Shown here piece by piece: positions 7,132-15,070 of a stretch of DNA of 51,914 nt; within the stretch, counting starts at the first letter, position 1; every line of letters starts with the position of its first letter. The DNA is taken from NCBI GenBank assembly GCA_910577925.1, contig CAJTOI010000014.1, positions 37,174 through 89,087 of the forward strand. Direction: 5' to 3'. A model generated the notes under the pieces. The model ran no database searches. It saw only the letters and a list, made by a program, of their open reading frames with translations, and was not told the origin of the DNA. The position numbers were made by a program, and so were the translations under genes. Source of the stretch: an uncultured Roseburia sp. GTDB taxonomy: Bacteria > Bacillota > Clostridia > Lachnospirales > Lachnospiraceae.

Positions 7132-7974
7132 ATGGAGAAAGCGATAAAGAGATATTTTCCTATTTTTGCACTCCCGACGATAGCGGCGTTTACATTGGGT
7201 TTTATAGTTCCTTTTCTTATGGGTATCTATTTATCATTTTGTGAATTCACGACAGTAACAGACACAACATTTGTAGGATTGAAAAATTATATCAGAATTT
7301 TTTCTGACCCCACGTTTCTTCATGCGCTCTGGTTTACGGCACTGTTCACGGTGGTATCGGTGCTCACCATCAATGTCTTTGCATTTATCATTGCGATGCT
7401 CTTAACAAAGGGAATTAAGGGGACAAATTTCTTCCGTACCGTATTCTTCATGCCGAATCTGATCGGCGGTATCGTGCTCGGTTATATCTGGCAGATTCTG
7501 TTGAACGGTATTCTCGCGAATTTCGGAAAAACCCTTACTTATTCCGGAGCTTACGGCTTTTGGGGCCTGGTTGTGCTGATGAACTGGCAGCAGATCGGAT
7601 ATATGATGATCATCTATATCGCAGGAATCCAGAATGTGCCGGGAGAGCTGATCGAGGCCGCGAAAATCGACGGGGCGACCAACTGGCAGGTATTAAAGAA
7701 CGTGACGATTCCGATGGTAATGCCTTCGATTACAATCTGTTCGTTTCTGACGCTGACAAACTCCTTCAAACTGTTTGACCAGAACCTTGCGCTGACGGCC
7801 GGTGAGCCGGCAAACAGTTCCCAGATGGTCGCGCTCAATATTTTTGAGACGTTCTACACGAGGACCGGATGGGAGGGCGCAGGCCAGGCGAAGGCAGTGA
7901 TCTTCTTTATCATTGTGGCCGCAATCGCAATGGCACAGAACCGTATGACAAGAAGTAAGGAGGTACAGCAGTAA
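7132..7974 (+). CDS. Sugar ABC transporter permease, MalF-like
   Basis: A 280-residue membrane permease with about six transmembrane segments. It is one of the two channel subunits of the CUT1 importer. The EAA loop that docks on the ATPase is clear: EAAKIDGATNWQVLKNVTIP. Start ATG at 7132 follows GAGAGGATGG; an in-frame ATG at 7084 is inside the terminator stem and is rejected. It lacks the extra N-terminal helices of enterobacterial MalF, as is usual in Gram-positive CUT1 systems. Its stop overlaps the next start (TAATG), indicating translational coupling with the second permease. Confidence 0.92.
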   Translation: MEKAIKRYFPIFALPTIAAFTLGFIVPFLMGIYLSFCEFTTVTDTTFVGLKNYIRIFSDPTFLHALWFTALFTVVSVLTINVFAFIIAMLLTKGIKGTNFFRTVFFMPNLIGGIVLGYIWQILLNGILANFGKTLTYSGAYGFWGLVVLMNWQQIGYMMIIYIAGIQNVPGELIEAAKIDGATNWQVLKNVTIPMVMPSITICSFLTLTNSFKLFDQNLALTAGEPANSSQMVALNIFETFYTRTGWEGAGQAKAVIFFIIVAAIAMAQNRMTRSKEVQQ

Positions 7975-8840
7975 TGGCAAAAAACGCAGACAATCAGGTG
8001 AGCGCAGTAAGAAAAGCAAAGCATGGCTGGGCGTTGACACTGTTCTTTTCCGTGCTGACCGTATTTTATATCTATCCGATTTTCCTTGTGTTTATCAACG
8101 CCTTCAAGAAAAAGGGATTTATCACAAAAGAGCCGTTTGCACTGCCGAGTGAGCGCTCGTTCTTCGCACTGAAAAACTTTGTCAACGGTGTCGAGAAGAC
8201 GAATTTCTTTTCGGCAATCGGCAATTCGGTGATTATCACCGTGGGATCCGTACTCGTGATTGTAATCTGTACTTCCATGTGCGCATGGTATATCACACGA
8301 GTAAAGAATAAATTTACGACCGCAATCTATACGCTGTGTCTGTTTTCAATGATCGTGCCGTTTCAGATGGTGATGTTCTCGCTGTCAAAGCTGGCGAACA
8401 TGATGCGTCTTTCCAATCCGGTCGGCATCATTGTCGTGTATCTGGGATTCGGAGCGGGGCTGGCGGTGTTTATGTTCTGCGGATTTGTCAAGAGCATTCC
8501 GTTAGAGATCGAGGAGGCGGCCATGATCGACGGCTGTACGCCAATTCAGACGTTTTTCCAGGTGGTATTCCCGATTATGAAGCCGACGACGATCACCGTG
8601 TCGATTCTGCAGGCAATGTGGATCTGGAACGATTACCTTCTCCCGTATCTCGTGCTCGACCTGAAAAAATACAAGACGGTTCCGATTGTCATCCAGTATC
8701 TGAAGGGCGGCTACGGCGCAGTGGACTGGGGAACGATGATGGCGATGCTGGTACTTGCGATTATCCCGATTATCATTTTCTACATTGCATGTCAGAAATA
8801 TATTATTGAAGGCGTTGTCGCGGGAGCGGTCAAGGGCTAA
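7974..8840 (+). CDS. Sugar ABC transporter permease, MalG-like
   Basis: A 288-residue permease, partner of the upstream MalF-like protein. About six membrane segments are visible, with an EAA loop EEAAMIDGCTPIQTFFQVVFP near residue 185 and the usual LVFINAFKKKG segment after the first helix. The start ATG shares one base with the preceding stop. No ATP-binding subunit is encoded anywhere in this operon, so a shared MsmX/MalK-type ATPase must be supplied from elsewhere in the genome. This is common in Firmicute CUT1 systems. Confidence 0.92.
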   Translation: MAKNADNQVSAVRKAKHGWALTLFFSVLTVFYIYPIFLVFINAFKKKGFITKEPFALPSERSFFALKNFVNGVEKTNFFSAIGNSVIITVGSVLVIVICTSMCAWYITRVKNKFTTAIYTLCLFSMIVPFQMVMFSLSKLANMMRLSNPVGIIVVYLGFGAGLAVFMFCGFVKSIPLEIEEAAMIDGCTPIQTFFQVVFPIMKPTTITVSILQAMWIWNDYLLPYLVLDLKKYKTVPIVIQYLKGGYGAVDWGTMMAMLVLAIIPIIIFYIACQKYIIEGVVAGAVKG

Positions 8841-8850
8841 ATAGAATAGT

Positions 8851-8898
8851 TCCTTTCAGGAGCGTACTCGATGGAGTATCTCCTTTCAGGAGATACTC
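8851..8898 (+). repeat. Repeated 12-mer and mutually exclusive hairpins before the LacI gene
   Basis: TCCTTTCAGGAG occurs at 8851-8862 and 8881-8892. GAGTATCTCC (8874-8883) pairs perfectly with GGAGATACTC (8889-8898) over a 5-nt loop, and can instead pair imperfectly with GGAGCGTACTC just upstream (8859-8869). No T tract follows, so it is not a simple terminator. The structure may stabilise the upstream message or tune regulator expression. Confidence 0.6.
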
Positions 8899-8922
8899 AT
8901 TACAAATATTATGGAGAAGCGT

Positions 8923-9936
8923 ATGGTTACAATTAAGGATATCGCACGGGAGTCCGGCTATTCCGTCAGTACGGTTTCCCGTGTGCTGAACCGCCGCAGT
9001 GATGTGAGTCCGGATGCCAAGCAGAAAATAGAAGAGGTTGTCGAGCGATTCCATTTTACGCCGAACAATAACGCCAAACAGTTAAAGCAGAACAATTCCA
9101 AGTCCATCGGGGTGATTGTCAAGGGTATTTCCAATATGCTGTTTGGGAGTATTGTCGAGGAGCTCCAGAAAATGATCGAGAAGACGGACTATACGCTGGT
9201 CATGTCGTATCTGGATGAGGATGACGACGAGGTGGAGCAGGCGATTCTGCTCTGCAGAGAGCGCAAGCCGTTAGGACTTTTGTTTCTCGGAGGAAATCCG
9301 GCGTATTTTCAGAAGGAATTTGCGGGGGTGGATGTGCCGTGCGTTCTGGTGACGAACCGCGCGGATAAACTGGGGTATGCGAATCTCTCGAGCGTGGCGA
9401 CGGATGATATTGCGGCCGGGCGTTGCGCCGTGGATGCACTGTTTGCGGCCGGGCATGAGAAAATCGGCATTCTGGGCGGCAATCCGGAAAAGTCCTACAC
9501 CAGCCGTCAGCGCTGTCTGGGCTGTCAGGAGAGCTTTCTTGCGCACGGGCGGGAGATTGACATGGAGAGGTGCTACGAGAAGGCGCATTTCTCCTTTGAA
9601 AGCGGTTATCGCGGGATGAACCGCCTTGTGGAAAAGTTTCCGGAGGTCACGGCGGTGTTTGTGATGTCGGATGTGATGGCGATCGGTGCGATCCGGGCGC
9701 TGCGGGACAGAGGTCTTCTGGTGCCGGAAGATATTTCTGTGGTAGGGTTTGACGGAACGACGCTGGCGGAGTATTATAATCCTAAGATCGCTACGGTAAA
9801 GCAGCAGTATAAGACGCTGGCTTCCCGGAGCGTGGAAATTCTGTTTGGGCAGATTGAGCTTAAACAGGATGCGGTTCATGAGCTGGTGCCGTTTGAGTTT
9901 GTAAACGGCGAGAGCGTCCGCACACAAAAAGAATAA
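8923..9936 (+). CDS. LacI-family transcriptional regulator (maltodextrin operon)
   Basis: A 337-residue DNA-binding regulator. The N-terminus carries a standard LacI helix-turn-helix (TIKDIARESGYSVSTVSRVLN) and hinge (NNNAKQLKQNNS). It is followed by a periplasmic-binding-protein-like sugar domain with the usual GHEKIGILGG and PEDISVVGFDGT segments. ATG at 8923 is chosen because GGAGAAG lies directly before it; the ATG at 8911 has no ribosome site. It sits inside the transporter operon between the permeases and malQ. It probably binds the two CCGG-centred operators at 5517-5546 and releases them when a maltodextrin or other sugar ligand is present. Confidence 0.9.
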   Translation: MVTIKDIARESGYSVSTVSRVLNRRSDVSPDAKQKIEEVVERFHFTPNNNAKQLKQNNSKSIGVIVKGISNMLFGSIVEELQKMIEKTDYTLVMSYLDEDDDEVEQAILLCRERKPLGLLFLGGNPAYFQKEFAGVDVPCVLVTNRADKLGYANLSSVATDDIAAGRCAVDALFAAGHEKIGILGGNPEKSYTSRQRCLGCQESFLAHGREIDMERCYEKAHFSFESGYRGMNRLVEKFPEVTAVFVMSDVMAIGAIRALRDRGLLVPEDISVVGFDGTTLAEYYNPKIATVKQQYKTLASRSVEILFGQIELKQDAVHELVPFEFVNGESVRTQKE

Positions 9937-9963
9937 AGATCGGTAATTATTTGGAGGATAGTT

Positions 9964-11478
9964 ATGAGAACCAGTGGTATATTGATGCATATTTCATCCC
10001 TGCCGTCCCCATACGGAATCGGAACAATGGGAAAGGAAGCAAGAAAATTTGCGGATTTTCTGGAAAAGGCCGGACAGAAATACTGGCAGATACTGCCGAT
10101 TTGTCCGACAAGCTATGGGGATTCTCCATATCAGTCCTTCTCGAGTTTTGCGGGAAATCCGTATTTTATAGATTTGGAATATCTGTGTGAGGAAAAGCTT
10201 CTGAAAAAGAAGGAATGCGAGTCCTATCCGTGGGGAAAAGACCCGCGGAGTGTGGACTACGGCATTCTCTATGATTCCCGCTATAAGCTTCTGCGCCATG
10301 CCTGCAGGCGCTTTGAAAAACGGGAGCCGGAGGATTTTGCGCGGTTCTGTGAAAAAGAGGCGTACTGGCTCGACGATTATGCGCTGTTTATGGCGTTAAA
10401 GGATGCAAACGGCGGTGCGGCATGGTTTTCCTGGGAGAAAGAGCTGAAAACAAGAGACGAAAAAGCGCTGAAAAAGGCGAGAAAAAAATATGCCGGGGAT
10501 ATTCGCTTTTACCAGATGCTTCAGTATCTGTTCTTTAAACAGTGGTGGGAGCTGAAAGCCTATGTCAACGCAAAGGGGATCGAGATCATCGGCGACGTGC
10601 CGATCTATGTGGCCGGCGACAGCGCGGACGTCTGGGCGAATCCGGAGCAGTTTTATCTGAATGAGGAGCTTGACCCGATTGATGTGGCGGGGTGCCCGCC
10701 GGATGCGTTTTCGGAGGACGGACAGCTCTGGGGAAATCCGCTGTTCCGCTGGGATGTCATGAAACGGGACGGGTACGGATGGTGGACAAAGCGCGTGCAG
10801 GCGATGTCGAAGCTTTACGATGTGGTCCGCATCGACCATTTCCGCGGTTTCGATTCGTACTATGCGATCCCTGCGGGAGATACGACGGCCAAGAACGGAG
10901 AGTGGCGCAAAGGCCCGGGGATGGATCTGTTTCGCGTGCTTGAGAAGAATCTGGGCAGACTCAACATCATTGTGGAGGATCTCGGCTTTTTAACGCCGTC
11001 GGTGCTTGAACTGGTAAAAGATTCCGGATTCCCGGGAATGAAGGTGATCCAGTTTGCGTTTGATTCGCGGGAGGGCAGCAATTACCTGCCGCACACCTAC
11101 GGACAGCACTGCGTGGTGTATACCGGAACGCACGACAACGATACCCTGCTCGGCTGGATGGAGAGCGCGCCGAAAGAGAGCGTGAAGTTTGCGAAGGAAT
11201 ATCTGAATCTCACGAAGAAGGAAGGCTACAACTGGGGCATGATGCGGGGAGCATGGGCTTCTGTCGGGGATCTGGCAGTCGTGCCGATGCAGGATGTGAT
11301 CGGCCTCGGCGGCGAGGCGCGGATGAACACGCCGTCCACCCTGGGCGGAAACTGGCAGTGGCGCGCAATGCCGGAGCAGATTAACGGCAAGACGGCGAAG
11401 CGTCTGTATAAATATATGGAGATGTATGGGCGTCTCTGGAAGGTAAAAAAGGCGAAGAAAGAGAAGGGGAACGCATAG
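9964..11478 (+). CDS. malQ: 4-alpha-glucanotransferase (amylomaltase, GH77)
   Basis: A 504-residue cytoplasmic disproportionating enzyme that transfers maltosyl or longer glucan units between maltodextrins, releasing glucose. The N-terminus MRTSGILMHISSLPSPYGIG is the family signature. Catalytic residues are visible: nucleophile D291 in VVRIDHFRGF, acid/base E338 in IIVEDLG, and the third aspartate in THDNDT. Length is normal for bacterial amylomaltases of the short type. Start ATG at 9964 follows TTGGAGGATAG. Its place at the end of the ABC/LacI operon defines the pathway: import of maltodextrin followed by intracellular processing. No maltodextrin phosphorylase is present in the window. Confidence 0.95.
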   Translation: MRTSGILMHISSLPSPYGIGTMGKEARKFADFLEKAGQKYWQILPICPTSYGDSPYQSFSSFAGNPYFIDLEYLCEEKLLKKKECESYPWGKDPRSVDYGILYDSRYKLLRHACRRFEKREPEDFARFCEKEAYWLDDYALFMALKDANGGAAWFSWEKELKTRDEKALKKARKKYAGDIRFYQMLQYLFFKQWWELKAYVNAKGIEIIGDVPIYVAGDSADVWANPEQFYLNEELDPIDVAGCPPDAFSEDGQLWGNPLFRWDVMKRDGYGWWTKRVQAMSKLYDVVRIDHFRGFDSYYAIPAGDTTAKNGEWRKGPGMDLFRVLEKNLGRLNIIVEDLGFLTPSVLELVKDSGFPGMKVIQFAFDSREGSNYLPHTYGQHCVVYTGTHDNDTLLGWMESAPKESVKFAKEYLNLTKKEGYNWGMMRGAWASVGDLAVVPMQDVIGLGGEARMNTPSTLGGNWQWRAMPEQINGKTAKRLYKYMEMYGRLWKVKKAKKEKGNA

Positions 11479-11503
11479 GAAACCGCGAAAGGAGTATGGC
11501 CGG

Positions 11504-12454
11504 ATGCTGTATTTTATCGTGAATAAAAAGTCGAGAAGCGGAAAAGGCGCCGAGATCTGGAGCGAGGTTCAGACGGCGCTCGACGCGCGGCATATCCGCT
11601 ATCAGGCGTATACCACGGAGTATGAGGGACACGCCCGTCTGCTCGCGGAGGAAATCAGCAGCCGCGGAGACGGGGAGATCTGTCTGGTGGCAGTCGGCGG
11701 GGACGGCACGGCAAACGAGGTGCTAAACGGTATCGGCAGTTTTGAGCGGGTGCGTTTCGGGACGATCCCGACAGGCTCCGGCAACGATCTGGCAAGGGGG
11801 CTTCACATCACAGGGACGCCGACGGAGAACCTTGTACAGATTCTGGACTGTATGGCAAAACCGCGGGAGGAAAATCTCTGTATGGACCTGGGGCAGGTCA
11901 GCTGGAACGGCTGCAGCAAGCCGCGGATTTTTGCCATCAGTTCCGGCATCGGGCTTGATGCGCTTGTGTGTAAGAAAGCGCTCAAATCGAAGCTGAAAGA
12001 CGTTCTCAACAAGGTGCGTCTGGGAAAACTGACCTACGTATTCCTGACGGTGGCCTCCCTGTTTTCGATGGAGACGGCAGACGCCGCCATACAGGCGGAA
12101 CGCACAAAACCGCGGCGCAGAAAGCGCGTGATCTATGCCGCGGCGATGAATTTTGCGGCGGAGGGCGGCGGTGTGCGGATGGCTCCGGCCGCGGATGCCG
12201 CAGACGGACGCCTCTCGGTATGTATTGCATCCGGTATCCCGAAGTGGCGCACGTTTTTCTATCTGCCGCTTCTTGTGGCGGGAAAGCACACCGGAATCCG
12301 CGGTTTTGAGGTGAATGACTGTGGGACTTTCCGAATAAAATTAAATAAACCGATGGTACTGCACGCGGACGGAGAGTACTGCGGTGACGTGACGGAGGCG
12401 GTTTTTGCCTGTCTGCCGCACCGGCTGTATGTACTGCGTCAGGCGGATTGGTAA
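11504..12454 (+). CDS. Diacylglycerol/lipid kinase family protein (DagK/YegS type)
   Basis: A 316-residue member of the DAGK catalytic-domain family, which phosphorylates diacylglycerol or related lipids at the inner face of the membrane. The nucleotide-binding motif VAVGGDGTANEVLNG is at about residues 62-76, followed by the GTIPTGSGNDLARGL motif. The C-terminal beta-sandwich ends with HADGEYCGD, the usual closing motif. Start ATG at 11504 follows AAAGGAGTATGG. It lies 25 nt after malQ in the same direction, but no functional link with maltodextrin use is evident. The exact lipid substrate is not determined by sequence. Confidence 0.9.
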   Translation: MLYFIVNKKSRSGKGAEIWSEVQTALDARHIRYQAYTTEYEGHARLLAEEISSRGDGEICLVAVGGDGTANEVLNGIGSFERVRFGTIPTGSGNDLARGLHITGTPTENLVQILDCMAKPREENLCMDLGQVSWNGCSKPRIFAISSGIGLDALVCKKALKSKLKDVLNKVRLGKLTYVFLTVASLFSMETADAAIQAERTKPRRRKRVIYAAAMNFAAEGGGVRMAPAADAADGRLSVCIASGIPKWRTFFYLPLLVAGKHTGIRGFEVNDCGTFRIKLNKPMVLHADGEYCGDVTEAVFACLPHRLYVLRQADW

Positions 12455-12459
12455 AACTG

Positions 12460-12488
12460 TCATAATCCAGACACCCCTTTCATACATT
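12460..12488 (+). promoter_or_regulatory. Sigma-E-type promoter of spoIVA
   Basis: A -35 TCATAAT (12460-12466) and a -10 CATACATT (12481-12488) are separated by 14 nt. They match the mother-cell sigma-E pattern (KMATATT-N14-CATACAHT). The site is 28 nt upstream of the spoIVA start codon. In Bacillus and Clostridia spoIVA is a sigma-E target, so sequence and known biology agree. Confidence 0.8.
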
Positions 12489-12515
12489 TTAAGTAAGTAT
12501 GGAAGGGGCATTTTT

Positions 12516-14000
12516 ATGGAGAATAAGCCGAAAAAAGAATTTGATTTATACAGTGATATCAAAAACCGCACGGACGGTGAAGTATATCTCGGAATTGTCG
12601 GGCCGGTGCGGACCGGGAAATCCACTTTTATCAAGCGATTTATGGATTTGATGGTGCTTCCCTACATGGAAGATGTACATAGCAAAGAGCGGACCATCGA
12701 TGAGCTGCCGCAGTCGGCGCAGGGCAGGACAATCATGACGACGGAGCCCAAATTTGTGCCGAAGGATGCGGCGGAGGTGGTGCTCGAGGACGGATCGAAG
12801 GTAAAAGTACGCCTGATCGACTGCGTGGGATTTATGGTGGACGGAGCCGCCGGCCATATGGAGGAGAACGGAAACCGTATGGTGAAGACGCCGTGGCTCG
12901 ACTATGAGATCCCGTTTGTGGAGGCGGCCGCTATCGGGACGGAGAAGGTGATCAGGGACCATGCGACAATCGGAATCGTGGTGACGACGGACGGAACCAT
13001 CGGGGAGCTCGGGCGGGAAAATTATGTGGAAGCCGAGGAGCGGACGATACAGGAGCTTGCCGGTCTCGGAAAGCCCTATGTGATGGTCTTAAATTCCAGA
13101 AAGCCGTACAGCGAGGAGACGATGCGGCTTGCGGAGAGTATGCAGGAGAAATACCATGTCGCGGTTGTTCCGGTAAACTGTGAGCAGCTGCGGCGGGAGG
13201 ACGTGATGAAAATCTTAGAGGAGGTGCTCTACGAGTTCCCGGTTGCCCGCGTGGAGTTTTATATTCCGAAATGGGCGGAGATGCTGCCGGTTGCGCATCC
13301 GATGAAAGCGGAGGTAGTGCGGACCGCTGCGGCGATACTCGGCGGAATGAAAAAGACGAGAGATGCCTATGCCATGGATGTGACGCCGGAGCAGTATATC
13401 TCTAAGATTAAGCTCGAGGAGCTCGATTTGTCCTCCGGTTGTGTGAAAATCGACATGGACATCGCCGAGAAATATTATTATGAGAATATGAGTGAGCTTG
13501 CCGGCGTGCCGATTCAGGGAGAGTATGAGCTGATCTCGCTGATTCGGGAGATGGCGGAGCGCAAGGAGGCGTACGACAAGGTATCAGATGCCATTGAGGC
13601 GGTGCAGATCAAAGGCTACGGCGTGGTCGGACCGGGGCTCGCCGACATCCGCATGGAGGAGCCGGTCCTGATTCGTCACGGGAATAAGTTCGGTGTGAAG
13701 ATGAAAGCGGTTTCCCCGTCGATCCATATGATAAAGGCCAATATCGAGACGGAGATCGCTCCGATTGTGGGGAGCGAGGAGCAGGCCAATGATTTGATCT
13801 CCTACATCAAAGAAGGCCAAAAGAGTGAGGAGGGCGCGTGGGAGACCAATATTTTCGGCAAGTCGGTCGGAGAGCTGATGGAGGACGGCATCCGGAATAA
13901 GATTGCGATGATGGACGACGAGTGCCAGATGAAGCTGCAGGATACCATGCAGAAAATCGTCAATGACAGCAACGGCGGTATGGTCTGCATTATTATTTAA
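12516..14000 (+). CDS. spoIVA: Stage IV sporulation protein A, spore-coat morphogenetic ATPase
   Basis: A 494-residue protein that polymerises on the outer forespore membrane, hydrolysing ATP, and provides the base layer for coat assembly and cortex formation. The N-terminal NTPase domain has a Walker A motif GPVRTGKST and a Walker B-like RLIDCVGFMV; middle and C-terminal domains follow, and the protein ends GGMVCIII, like family members whose C-terminus contacts the membrane anchor. Start ATG at 12516 has GGAAGGGG ahead of it; frame extension upstream runs into the lipid kinase and is rejected. A sigma-E promoter lies just upstream and a strong hairpin terminator at 14018-14060 ends the unit. 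Its presence marks a spore-forming host. Confidence 0.97.
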   Translation: MENKPKKEFDLYSDIKNRTDGEVYLGIVGPVRTGKSTFIKRFMDLMVLPYMEDVHSKERTIDELPQSAQGRTIMTTEPKFVPKDAAEVVLEDGSKVKVRLIDCVGFMVDGAAGHMEENGNRMVKTPWLDYEIPFVEAAAIGTEKVIRDHATIGIVVTTDGTIGELGRENYVEAEERTIQELAGLGKPYVMVLNSRKPYSEETMRLAESMQEKYHVAVVPVNCEQLRREDVMKILEEVLYEFPVARVEFYIPKWAEMLPVAHPMKAEVVRTAAAILGGMKKTRDAYAMDVTPEQYISKIKLEELDLSSGCVKIDMDIAEKYYYENMSELAGVPIQGEYELISLIREMAERKEAYDKVSDAIEAVQIKGYGVVGPGLADIRMEEPVLIRHGNKFGVKMKAVSPSIHMIKANIETEIAPIVGSEEQANDLISYIKEGQKSEEGAWETNIFGKSVGELMEDGIRNKIAMMDDECQMKLQDTMQKIVNDSNGGMVCIII

Positions 14001-14017
14001 GGCGCATACGGCAAAAC

Positions 14018-14060
14018 AAAAAATGCCATGCAGGACAGATCTGTCTGCACGGCATTTTTT
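14018..14060. terminator. Bidirectional terminator between spoIVA and the first XRE gene
   Basis: AAAAAATGCC (14018-14027) pairs with GGCATTTTTT (14051-14060). Inner pairing of GCAG..ACAG with CTGTCTGC extends the stem with small bulges. The A and T runs on both sides make it functional for spoIVA on the plus strand and for the XRE gene on the minus strand, which ends at 14063. Confidence 0.88.
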
Positions 14061-14062
14061 GG

Positions 14063-14287
14063 CTATTCATCGGGAGGGAGATATTCCAGTAAATCGGAAA
14101 TGGAACATCCCAGTGTCCGGCAGATTCGGGCGAGCACATCCGTGTCAAGCCGTGTGATTGTGCCGTTTAGATAACCCTTTAGCTGGGAACGCTGTATCTC
14201 AGCCTTTTGGCAGAATTTATTTTTGCTTAAACCGGAATCTGCCAATAAACTATCCAGGTGTATGATTATTTTTCCGTTATCGCTCAA
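14063..14287 (-). CDS. Small XRE-type helix-turn-helix regulator (copy 1)
   Basis: A 74-residue single-domain Cro/C1-type regulator. The helix-turn-helix reads SLLADSGLSKNKFCQKAEIQRSQLKGYLNG, and the C-terminal part (RICRTLGCSISDLLEYLP) is typical of small XRE proteins. TTG at 14287 is chosen as start because GGAGG lies 7 nt before it; ATG at 14311 lacks such a site. The second XRE protein at 14671-14892 is clearly related and has the same start arrangement. A likely promoter on the minus strand is TTGATA (14371-14376) with TATACT (14347-14352), 18 nt apart, next to the 17-bp motif at 14391-14407. Target genes are not known beyond the probable local operators. Confidence 0.8.
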   Translation of the reverse strand: MSDNGKIIIHLDSLLADSGLSKNKFCQKAEIQRSQLKGYLNGTITRLDTDVLARICRTLGCSISDLLEYLPPDE

Positions 14288-14390
14288 AGTGAAGCCTCCA
14301 TGTCGTTTCATGTCGTAATTTGCGGCCGAATTTGTTTGACATATTTAGTATATATTAGGTATTCTTGACATATCAATTATAGGAAATTAG

Positions 14391-14407
14391 CGATAAGAAG
14401 TTATACT
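14391..14407 (+). promoter_or_regulatory. Putative operator CGATARGAAGYTATAMT, copy 1
   Basis: CGATAAGAAGTTATACT lies between the divergent XRE copy 1 and the Spo0A-C-like gene. Its core ATAA-GAAG-TTAT is an inverted repeat. The same 17-bp pattern with compensating changes (ATAG-GAAG-CTAT) occurs upstream of XRE copy 2 at 14961. Preserved symmetry in both copies suggests a protein-binding site, probably for the XRE regulators. Confidence 0.6.
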
Positions 14408-14429
14408 ACAGGAAGAGAAAGGATAAAAC

Positions 14430-14642
14430 ATGAGAACAAGAGAGGCGAAGAAAGTGATCCGCAAAATCGCGAAAAGAGAAGGAATCAGTGAGTATGAAGT
14501 GAGGAGGGAAATGGAAAAGGCAATCCGAATCGGTTTTATGAACGGCGGGGCCGGGCACAGATGGAACAGCATGTTTGAAGAGGGAAGGCTGCCGAGTCCG
14601 GAAGAATTTATCATGAAGGTGTCAAGGTTTGCGGCAAAATAA
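14430..14642 (+). CDS. Small Spo0A C-terminal-like protein
   Basis: A 70-residue protein resembling the short, stand-alone Spo0A-C-like proteins of Clostridia. It has VIRKIAKREGISEYEVRREMEKAIRIGF, a tryptophan in the middle, and the closing LPSPEEFIMKVSRF. The helix pattern matches the DNA-recognition part of the response regulator Spo0A, but the receiver domain and the full Spo0A-C length are missing. ATG at 14430 follows AGGAAGAGAAAGGA. It lies divergent from XRE copy 1, with a terminator at 14642-14672 directly after its stop. Its function is unknown; a role in modulating sporulation or development is an inference from the family name and the spoIVA neighbour. Confidence 0.72.
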   Translation: MRTREAKKVIRKIAKREGISEYEVRREMEKAIRIGFMNGGAGHRWNSMFEEGRLPSPEEFIMKVSRFAAK

Positions 14643-14672
14643 AAACAATCCTCTTAAAAACAGGATTGTTTT
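14642..14672. terminator. Bidirectional terminator between the Spo0A-C-like gene and XRE copy 2
   Basis: AAAACAATCCT (14642-14652) and AGGATTGTTTT (14662-14672) form a perfect 11-bp stem with a 9-nt loop. The outer A/T runs provide U tracts in both directions. It ends the plus-strand Spo0A-C-like unit and the minus-strand XRE copy 2 unit, touching both stop codons. Confidence 0.85.
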
Positions 14673-14892
14673 ATCTGTTCGGCTTATATTCAAGCAAATC
14701 GGCTATGGAACAGTTGAGCGTGTCGCATATCCGGATTAACACATCAATGTCAAGCCTTGAAATGGTATTGTTTACATATCCGTTTAGCTGCGAGCGCTGC
14801 AGTTCGGCACGCTGGCAGAACTTATTTTTGCTCAGACCGGCCTCTTTGAGCAATTTTCCTAAATGGATTTCAATGGAACCTCTATCCTCCAA
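14671..14892 (-). CDS. Small XRE-type helix-turn-helix regulator (copy 2)
   Basis: A 73-residue paralogue of the XRE protein at 14063-14287. Shared segments are GLSKNKFCQ, AE.QRSQL.GY.N.TI.RLD.DVL.RIC and the closing DLLEY. TTG at 14892 is chosen because TAGGAGG precedes it by 8 nt; a GTG at 14901 overlaps that ribosome site. Both copies thus use TTG starts, which keeps translation low. A copy of the 17-bp putative operator lies upstream at 14961-14977. The differing DNA-recognition region (KNKFCQRAELQRSQLNG versus KNKFCQKAEIQRSQLKG) is so similar that cross-binding of operators is likely. Regulatory target is unknown. Confidence 0.8.
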   Translation of the reverse strand: MEDRGSIEIHLGKLLKEAGLSKNKFCQRAELQRSQLNGYVNNTISRLDIDVLIRICDTLNCSIADLLEYKPNR

Positions 14893-14960
14893 TGGCTGCA
14901 CCTCCTACCGTTAATTATTATAGACTTTTTAAATAGAAAAAATCAGTTATAATATATTAT

Positions 14961-14977
14961 CGATAGGAAGCTATAAT
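14961..14977 (+). promoter_or_regulatory. Putative operator CGATARGAAGYTATAMT, copy 2
   Basis: CGATAGGAAGCTATAAT lies upstream of XRE copy 2 and just after a plus-strand TATAAT (14949-14954). It is followed at 14997-15003 by the ribosome-site-like AGGAGGG. No start codon or reading frame follows before the terminator at 15011. This mirrors the arrangement at copy 1, where a gene does follow. Confidence 0.58.
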
Positions 14978-15010
14978 TAATAAGTTACACAATATTAGGA
15001 GGGAATACGT

Positions 15011-15046
15011 CAAAAACCGACGCGGCATAAGCAGCGTCGGTTTTTG
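15011..15046. terminator. Terminator of the sugar isomerase/dehydrogenase operon
   Basis: CAAAAACCGACGC (15011-15023) and GCGTCGGTTTTTG (15034-15046) form a perfect 13-bp stem with a 10-nt loop. The minus-strand reading ends the leftward operon whose last gene stops at 15071. It would equally stop any plus-strand transcript started near 14955. Confidence 0.9.
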
Positions 15047-15070
15047 AATGTTTGTAGCAGCAAATTGTTT

